Notes under the pieces: generated by a model
Databases searched by the model: none
What the model saw: the letters and a program-made list of their open reading frames with translations, nothing else
What the model was told of the DNA's origin: nothing
From: JAHCHG01 sp041745765
GTDB taxonomy: Bacteria > Acidobacteriota > Blastocatellia > Pyrinomonadales > Pyrinomonadaceae
Direction of reading: 5' to 3'
DNA: 37,095 nt
NCBI GenBank assembly: GCA_041745765.1
Contig: JBGTIH010000119.1
Span: forward strand, 1-37,095
Program-made: the position numbers and the translations under genes
Shown here: piece after piece, positions 32,410-37,095 of the stretch
Numbering within the stretch: position 1 is the stretch's first letter
Layout of the letters: the number at the start of each line of letters is the position of its first letter

Positions 32410-33954
32410 TTAACGTGCACCGTCGCCCCGCAAAACTGCCGGAAGTGTCAATAGAATTATTTTCAGATCGAGCCACAGAGACCAGTTTTCGATGTAATAT
32501 AAATCAATCTTCACCATTTCTTCAAACGTCAGCCGGTTTCTGCCGGAAACCTGCCATAAGCCCGTAATTCCGGGTTTCATATCAAGACGTTTGCGATGCC
32601 AGATGTCATATTCTTCGACTTCGTATGGAATCGGCGGACGCGCACCGACGACGCTCATTTCGCCGCGCAAAACATTTAAAAATTGCGGCAATTCGTCAAG
32701 ACTTGTGCGGCGCAGGAATCGTCCGATTCTCGTTACGCGCGGATCGTTTTTTACTTTGCCGAAAACGGGTTTTTTGTCATCTCCCGCGTTTGCTTCCCGT
32801 GCGCCTTCGATGTTTTTGCGATACGCTTCACGATGAATATTTTCATCGGCGTCTGATTTCATCGTGCGAAATTTGTAGCAGAGAAATTTCCGCCCGTCCA
32901 TTCCGACGCGTTCCTGCTGAAAAAGAATCGCGCCGCGTGAATCGAATTTAATAAGCAGCGAAACCAAAATCCAAACCGGCGCGGTTAAAATCAAAATGAT
33001 GGCGGAAAAAATCAGATCAAACGCGCGTTTGATAAACCTTTCGGCGTCGGAAAGCGGTTCGCGAAAAAGCCTGACCATCGGCAAAATCCCAATTTGTTCG
33101 ACGCTCGTTTTCTGCGGCAGAAAGTTAAAAAGCGACGGCGCGAGCCGGAATTCGACCTTGCGTTTTCTTCCAAGCTGCATCATTGCTTCAAAAAGTTTTT
33201 CGCCCGGAATTTTGTTATCCGTGATAATAACTTCCTGAATCTCAAGCTCGCGGATAATTTCGGGCAAATCTTCGATTTCGCCGTTAATAATCTGCACGCC
33301 GTTTATTGGTTGCGGTTCGCCTGATTTATCAGTAACGAATTGTCCGACGACACGATAACCGAGATCGCGCCGTGCTTTTAGTTGGAGAATCGTCTGCTCG
33401 GCTTCCGTATTTTCCCCGACAATCAGAGTCGGAATTAAATTTATATCTCTTTGTCTGATAAGGGTTTGCAGGAAACGCAAGCCTAAATGAAACGCTGAAA
33501 AAATAACGAGTGCAATCACAAAATCGAGTGCGAAAACGCCGCGCGAATATGAAAATTCACGAAACGCGAATCCGCCGCGAAACATAAATGTAAAAGCGAT
33601 AATAAGGAGCGAACCGACCGCCACGGCTTTGAAAATTTTAATAAATTCGGCAATGTAGGAAAACGCGCCCTGCAAGCGGTAAACTCTTTGATATGAGAGC
33701 ATTGCAAGCCGAACGGGAATCGCAAAAAAAACGACTCCGGCGTAAGGAACGAATTCCTTCGACCAAGCCCAAGCCGTTTCGGAAAAAACCGCTTCGCCTT
33801 CGCGCCAGATAAAAGCGAGCGCGAAACACGCGAAAGCCAAAAATGCGTCAACCGCGAAAATCGAAAATTTGACTGACGGCAAAACCCAAACGGGAACGCG
33901 ATTTTCCGCTTTGACGAGTTTTTTCTTAGGTTTTACAGCAGTTTCAGCTTTCAT
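32410..33954 (-). CDS. Polyprenyl-phosphate sugar-1-phosphate transferase (WcaJ/WbaP type)
   Basis: This enzyme moves a sugar-1-phosphate from a nucleotide sugar to undecaprenyl phosphate, starting an exopolysaccharide or O-antigen repeat. Several transmembrane helices fill residues 25-165. A cytoplasmic CoA-binding/NAD-like domain (about 170-290, LIPTLIVGENTEAE) follows. A fifth hydrophobic hairpin begins the catalytic bac_transf domain (305-514) with RAFDLIFSA, KFRTM (361-365), RTSLDELPQ (416-424), GARPP and the C-terminal PGITGLWQVSGR. At 514 residues it is full length. Its ATG overlaps the end of the small membrane protein gene by 11 bases. Confidence 0.96.
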   Translation of the reverse strand: MKAETAVKPKKKLVKAENRVPVWVLPSVKFSIFAVDAFLAFACFALAFIWREGEAVFSETAWAWSKEFVPYAGVVFFAIPVRLAMLSYQRVYRLQGAFSYIAEFIKIFKAVAVGSLLIIAFTFMFRGGFAFREFSYSRGVFALDFVIALVIFSAFHLGLRFLQTLIRQRDINLIPTLIVGENTEAEQTILQLKARRDLGYRVVGQFVTDKSGEPQPINGVQIINGEIEDLPEIIRELEIQEVIITDNKIPGEKLFEAMMQLGRKRKVEFRLAPSLFNFLPQKTSVEQIGILPMVRLFREPLSDAERFIKRAFDLIFSAIILILTAPVWILVSLLIKFDSRGAILFQQERVGMDGRKFLCYKFRTMKSDADENIHREAYRKNIEGAREANAGDDKKPVFGKVKNDPRVTRIGRFLRRTSLDELPQFLNVLRGEMSVVGARPPIPYEVEEYDIWHRKRLDMKPGITGLWQVSGRNRLTFEEMVKIDLYYIENWSLWLDLKIILLTLPAVLRGDGAR

Positions 33955-34285
33955 TCAACTTTCTACGTTCCGGCGGCGTTTCGTTCCAAATCTCAAGATT
34001 ATGCTTTTTCCGGCGCAGAATTGTAAATAGCCAGACGAATTCTATCAAACTGAATAAAATAAAAAGAAAAAAGAAAGAGTAATCGAACGGGTGATTAAAA
34101 ACAAAACTTAGAATGGCATAAAAGAGCGTAAATAATCCGGTTGTCGTCAGAAAATTTTTGTAACTTTTGTGAACTTTTGAATTTTGTTTTTCGATTTCCA
34201 GTTCCAGCTTTCGCTTTTCCGCATACGAAGCAATTTCGCGCCGCATCGCATCATTAATCTCAGTTTGCAGTTGAAAATCACTCAT
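33944..34285 (-). CDS. Small membrane protein upstream of the sugar transferase
   Basis: The 113 residues comprise an N-terminal charged coiled coil (AMRREIASYAEKRKLELEIE), two transmembrane helices (about residues 48-66 and 69-90) and a basic tail (LRRKKHNLEIW). No family is recognised. The overlap with the transferase gene is typical of a coupled pair, so it may be an accessory to polysaccharide synthesis; this is inference from position. Confidence 0.78.
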   Translation of the reverse strand: MSDFQLQTEINDAMRREIASYAEKRKLELEIEKQNSKVHKSYKNFLTTTGLFTLFYAILSFVFNHPFDYSFFFLFILFSLIEFVWLFTILRRKKHNLEIWNETPPERRKLNES

Positions 34286-34378
34286 GTCGAATATATTTAA
34301 TTCCTACATTCTTTTTAAGCTAATAATCTTTGACTTGCAACTTTCAGCCGATTGATAAACGCAGACAATTTTATTTTT

Positions 34379-34488
34379 AATTAGACGCGGATGAACGCTG
34401 ATAAAGCGGGTTTGCGCTGATTTTTTTAATTTATTTAGACGGTAAATCAGCGAATATCCGTAAAATCCGTGTTTGTCCGCGTCTAATT
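34379..34488. repeat. 110-bp inverted repeat of GATxCGGAT-type words
   Basis: Perfect ends AATTAGACGCGGA (34379-34391) and TCCGCGTCTAATT (34476-34488). Inside are imperfect inverted words such as GCTGATAAAGCGG and TAAATCAGCGAATATCCG. It fills most of the 258-base gap between the membrane protein and GT4 genes. Confidence 0.9.
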
Positions 34489-34543
34489 TGTCCTTTGAAT
34501 TTCACATAGAAATTAAGCTATTCTTTTTGTTTGCCGAAAAAAA

Positions 34544-35638
34544 ATGATTCAAATGAAAGTTTTAATAACTGCGCCGAGTCTTGATGAAAACGAAAATGTC
34601 AGCGGAATTTCGACGCTTGTGCGCGAGATAATCACGCACGGCAAAGCTGATTTTTCGCATTTCGTTGCGGGCAGAAAAGACTCGGAAAAAGCGGGAATCG
34701 GCTGGATTTTTCGGCAAATCGTCTTGCCCGCACAATTTTTGAGAAAATTAAAGCGCGAAAAACCCGCGCTCGTTCATATTAACACGGCGTTCGTGCCGCT
34801 TTCGATTATGCGCGACGCGGCTCTTGTTTTTGCCGCCCGATTTGCCGGAATTCCGGTTCTTCTGCATCCGAACGGCGGGCGTTTTCTTATCGAAGATTTC
34901 GGCAATAAATTCCTCGAACGCATCGCCGCCGAAATGCTGAAAAAGTCTGACAAAGTTTTAGTTTTAAGCGAATTTGAAAAGGAAAACCTCACGCGGCGTT
35001 GGGAAAATCTGAACATCGGGATTTTGCCGAATGCGATCTCCACCGACAAAATCCCGCAAATCGAAAAATCGGCAGGCGAAAAAACGATTCTTTTTTTTGG
35101 CAGAATCCACGAATCGAAGGGATTGCACGAAATTATCGGAGCGTGCGAAATACTTAAAAAACAAAATCTCCAATTTAATTTTCGATGTTTCGGTACAGGA
35201 CCGGAAAAAGATTTCTTTATCGCGGAAATGTCGAAAATTTTGGGCGAAAAGTTTTTTTACGGCGGCGTTGTCGCGGGAAAAGAAAAATGGAAAGAACTTG
35301 CCGGAGCCGATATTTTCTTGCTGCCGTCGCGTTACGGCGAAGGCTTGCCGCTCGCCATGCTCGAAGCGATGGCGGCGAAATGCGTTCCGGTCGTGGGAAA
35401 TGTCGCGTCGGTTCGCGCCGTTATTAAAACGGGCGAAAACGGTTTTATGGTCGAGCCTTACAACGCTGCACAAACGGCAGAGAAATTGGAATTTTTGCTT
35501 TCTTCCGAAAAACACGTTTGGCACGCTTTGCGCGAAAATGCGCGAAAAACCGTCGAAGAAAATTTTGCGATTGATGAGTATATTCAGAAACTGGAAAAGA
35601 TTTACAGGGAAATAAAAAATCAGTATAGCGAACGGTAG
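34544..35638 (+). CDS. GT4-family glycosyltransferase
   Basis: This retaining GT-B glycosyltransferase has 364 residues and two Rossmann domains. In the donor-binding half, FFGRIHESKGLHEII (184-198) is followed by the EX7E motif: Glu266 and Glu274 in YGEGLPLAMLE. It probably adds a sugar to a growing polysaccharide repeat, given the neighbouring sugar transferase and WecG-type genes. The final residues (NQYSER) and the stop lie in the arm of a 27-bp perfect inverted repeat, so the native C-terminus may have been changed. Start: ATG at 34544; a second at 34553 (MKVLITA) is equally likely. Confidence 0.94.
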   Translation: MIQMKVLITAPSLDENENVSGISTLVREIITHGKADFSHFVAGRKDSEKAGIGWIFRQIVLPAQFLRKLKREKPALVHINTAFVPLSIMRDAALVFAARFAGIPVLLHPNGGRFLIEDFGNKFLERIAAEMLKKSDKVLVLSEFEKENLTRRWENLNIGILPNAISTDKIPQIEKSAGEKTILFFGRIHESKGLHEIIGACEILKKQNLQFNFRCFGTGPEKDFFIAEMSKILGEKFFYGGVVAGKEKWKELAGADIFLLPSRYGEGLPLAMLEAMAAKCVPVVGNVASVRAVIKTGENGFMVEPYNAAQTAEKLEFLLSSEKHVWHALRENARKTVEENFAIDEYIQKLEKIYREIKNQYSER

Positions 35639-35707
35639 TGAGCAGGTTTATTGATAATCAACTTGATTTTATCCAAAACTTGCTCACTACCGTTCGCTAT
35701 ACTGATT
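35618..35707. repeat. 90-bp hairpin with 27-bp perfect arms
   Basis: Left arm 35618-35644 (AATCAGTATAGCGAACGGTA and seven more bases) and right arm 35681-35707 are perfect complements, then one mismatch and GTTT/AAAC. It overlaps the stop of the GT4 gene (35636-35638) and ends ten bases before the WecG-type gene's ATG. Confidence 0.95.
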
Positions 35708-35716
35708 GTAAGAAAG

Positions 35717-36508
35717 ATGAAAAATTCCGAAATAACCAAAGAAAATCGTGTGCGCGTCATCAGCCTGTTTCCAGATGTCGTCAATCGCGATTCGATAATT
35801 CAAAAAATTGCCGAACTCGTTGCGCAAAAAAACGGCGGTTATGTCTGTTTTTCAACTGTCCATATGGTTATGGAATCTTTCGATAACGCGGAATTTGCCG
35901 CAAAAGTGAACGGTGCGGATTTGATCGTAACGGACGGAATGCCGCTCGTCTGGATGCAGAAAATGCAGGGCAAACGCGATGCCAGCCGCGTTCGCGCCAA
36001 TGATCTGATGATCTCGCTGTGTGAATACGCGGAAAAAAATAATCTGAAAGTGTGTTTTTACGGCGGTCGGCAGGAAGTTATTGACGGTATTTTAGAACGG
36101 GCGAAAACGGATTTTCCGCGTTTGGAAATCGCTTACGCCTATTCGCCGCCGTTTCGCGCTCTAAGCGAAGAAGAAGACGCGGAAATCGTCGAAAAGATAA
36201 AAAATTCCGGCACACAGATTTTATTTATGGGTTTGGGCTGCCCGAAGCAGGAAAATTGGATGGCGGCGCACCGGGATAAATTTCCGGCAATAATGCTCGG
36301 TGTCGGCGCATCGTTCGATTTTTACGCGGGAAATGTGCGCGAATCGCCCGAATGGATGGGCAAACTCGGATTCGAATGGCTTTATCGTCTGACGCAGGAA
36401 CCGAAACGCCTGTGGCGCAGATATTTGATTCTTAATCCGCGTTTTATGTTTCTGGCGGCATTGCAATTGTTGGGATTGAAAAAGTTTGAAAATCAGCAAG
36501 AGAATTAG
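35717..36508 (+). CDS. WecG/TagA/CpsF-family glycosyltransferase
   Basis: This inverting family transfers N-acetylmannosaminuronic acid or related sugars to lipid-linked intermediates. The start is 35717 (MKNSEITKENRVR), 263 residues with an AAGAAAG site; the upstream frame belongs to a hairpin repeat. Landmarks are the VCFSTVHMVMES region, ADLIVTDGMPLVW (acidic active-site region), LKVCFYGGRQEVID, ILFMGLGCPKQENWM (catalytic-domain signature) and GVGASFDFYAGNVRESPEWM. The C-terminal helix LEWLYRLTQEP-like element is present. It is the last gene of the exopolysaccharide cluster in this window. Confidence 0.95.
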   Translation: MKNSEITKENRVRVISLFPDVVNRDSIIQKIAELVAQKNGGYVCFSTVHMVMESFDNAEFAAKVNGADLIVTDGMPLVWMQKMQGKRDASRVRANDLMISLCEYAEKNNLKVCFYGGRQEVIDGILERAKTDFPRLEIAYAYSPPFRALSEEEDAEIVEKIKNSGTQILFMGLGCPKQENWMAAHRDKFPAIMLGVGASFDFYAGNVRESPEWMGKLGFEWLYRLTQEPKRLWRRYLILNPRFMFLAALQLLGLKKFENQQEN

Positions 36509-36535
36509 ACACGGGGATAAATGCTGAGATTTTAT

Positions 36536-36623
36536 TTTTTGCCCACGAATCTGCACGAATAAACACGAATAAAAGAAATTCTTAACTAATTCGTGCAGAT
36601 TCGCGTTCATTCGTGGGCAAAAA
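36536..36623. repeat. 88-bp inverted repeat of CACGAAT words
   Basis: Ends TTTTTGCCCACGAAT (36536-36550) and ATTCGTGGGCAAAAA (36609-36623) are perfect. Inside are CTGCACGAAT, AAACACGAAT and, inverted, ATTCGTGCAGATTCGCG. It lies between the converging WecG-type and cysteine desulfurase genes. It may act as a terminator. The CACGAAT word recurs in the stem of the candidate RNA at 27375. Confidence 0.9.
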
Positions 36624-36643
36624 TCTCTGAATATTTTGTTCAT

Positions 36644-37095
36644 TTAACCCAAAGAAATTTCTTCCAGCTCATTAATGATTTTCGGTAAATTTTCCAGCAC
36701 GAAATCAACTTCCGCTTCGGTATTAAATCTTCCGAGCGAAAAGCGAATTGCGCCCATAGCGGTTTGGTATGGAATATTTAACGCCTGCAAAACGATTGAT
36801 GCGATGCGCGTTTCGGCGTTGCAAGCCGAACCGGTCGAAACGCAGACGCCGAGATCGTTTAGCTTTGCCAAAATCGTTTCGCCGTTGATATTCGGAAAAG
36901 AAATGCTCGAAGTATTCGGCAAGCGTTTTGTGCGGTCGGGAGTTCCGTTTATCCGGGAATTTGGAATTTTATTCAAAATTTCGTCTTCGAGTTTGTTTCT
37001 CAAATTAAAAACTTTTTCCATCGCGGAAAAATCCGCAACAATCTGCGCCGCCGCGCCGAGTGCCACAATTTGATGGACGGCTTCGGTTCCGGCGC
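36644..37095 (-). CDS. Cysteine desulfurase (IscS/NifS), 3' part
   Basis: The visible C-terminal ~150 residues belong to a PLP-dependent cysteine desulfurase that gives sulfur for Fe-S clusters or thiolation. The mobile active-site loop with the catalytic cysteine is GVCVSTGSACNA. Preceding SISFPNINGETILAKL and following AIRFSLGRFNTEAEVDFVLE are typical. The frame runs to the window edge (GTEAVHQIVALGAA), so the 5' two-thirds, including the PLP-lysine, lie outside. Which paralogue (IscS, NifS or SufS-type) cannot be decided from this part, although SxGSAC suggests the IscS/NifS group. Confidence 0.96.
   Translation of the reverse strand, partial: AGTEAVHQIVALGAAAQIVADFSAMEKVFNLRNKLEDEILNKIPNSRINGTPDRTKRLPNTSSISFPNINGETILAKLNDLGVCVSTGSACNAETRIASIVLQALNIPYQTAMGAIRFSLGRFNTEAEVDFVLENLPKIINELEEISLG

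Noticed and set aside
34774..35524. Minus-strand reading frames opposite the GT4 gene
   Set aside because: They mirror the glycosyltransferase codons and are rich in Arg/Phe with no family pattern.
35651..35716. Upstream 22 codons for the WecG-type gene
   Set aside because: They lie in the loop and right arm of the hairpin repeat; MKNSEITKENRVR at 35717 with its own ribosome site is the family-like start.

Overview
The window is 37,095 bases of bacterial chromosome at moderate GC (roughly 45 percent by eye). It holds about 32 protein-coding genes, no tRNA or rRNA gene, no CRISPR array and no complete insertion sequence. Gene style suggests Acidobacteriota, probably Blastocatellia (Pyrinomonadaceae-like). 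The signs are an M13 peptidase, secreted LysM/glycine-zipper protein, DUF5658-type protein, delta-9 desaturase, Tat-exported beta carbonic anhydrase and many intergenic palindromes. That placement is inference, not proof.

Layout. 1-3335 is the 3' two-thirds of rpoC, ending in an unusually acidic tail and a strong terminator. 3.5-9.8 kb is a minus-strand block: a small secreted unknown, an M13 metallopeptidase, a secreted unknown, a zinc-ribbon protein coupled to an HtrA-like protease, and a small membrane protein. 10.1-11.9 kb holds a LysM protein facing ispH across a perfect palindromic terminator. 12.0-17.1 kb is a minus-strand run: lipoprotein, PaaI thioesterase, ABC exporter half, and a Ski2-like helicase with no N-terminal RecA domain. 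17.2-19.8 kb has an SGNH hydrolase, a small gene interrupted by a 125-bp MITE, and a PD-(D/E)XK nuclease-like protein. 20.0-24.2 kb has a two-component system, an acyl-CoA desaturase, an NTF2-like protein, a zinc-ribbon membrane protein and a cold-shock gene with a long leader. 24.6-27.2 kb is a plus-strand run: tryptophan 2,3-dioxygenase, a small membrane protein and a 5'-nucleotidase. A candidate structured RNA follows. 27.6-32.3 kb (minus) has a coiled-coil membrane protein with a YtxH protein, prmC, a methyltransferase, an unknown gene and carbonic anhydrase. 32.4-36.5 kb is an exopolysaccharide locus: polyprenyl-phosphate sugar transferase, small membrane protein, GT4 glycosyltransferase and WecG/TagA-type glycosyltransferase. 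The window ends inside a cysteine desulfurase gene.

Main theme of the hunt. This chromosome is heavily colonised by small hairpin-forming elements of several unrelated sequence types, and they do more than fill gaps. One (18109-18233) interrupts a gene, with a TA duplication whose removal restores the frame exactly. Others sit in frame inside genes and add peptide: 35 residues in the ABC ATPase between Q-loop and signature, 24 residues in an unknown protein, about 20 residues in PrmC. Others supply stop codons or leaders of neighbouring genes (PaaI, PrmC, the GT4 enzyme, the ABC exporter). A 97-nt multi-stem element at 27375-27471 is the best candidate for an undescribed RNA. A 60-bp vestige of a methyltransferase 5' end sits directly before the unknown gene at 31353. 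No complete new defence or mobile system is evident.
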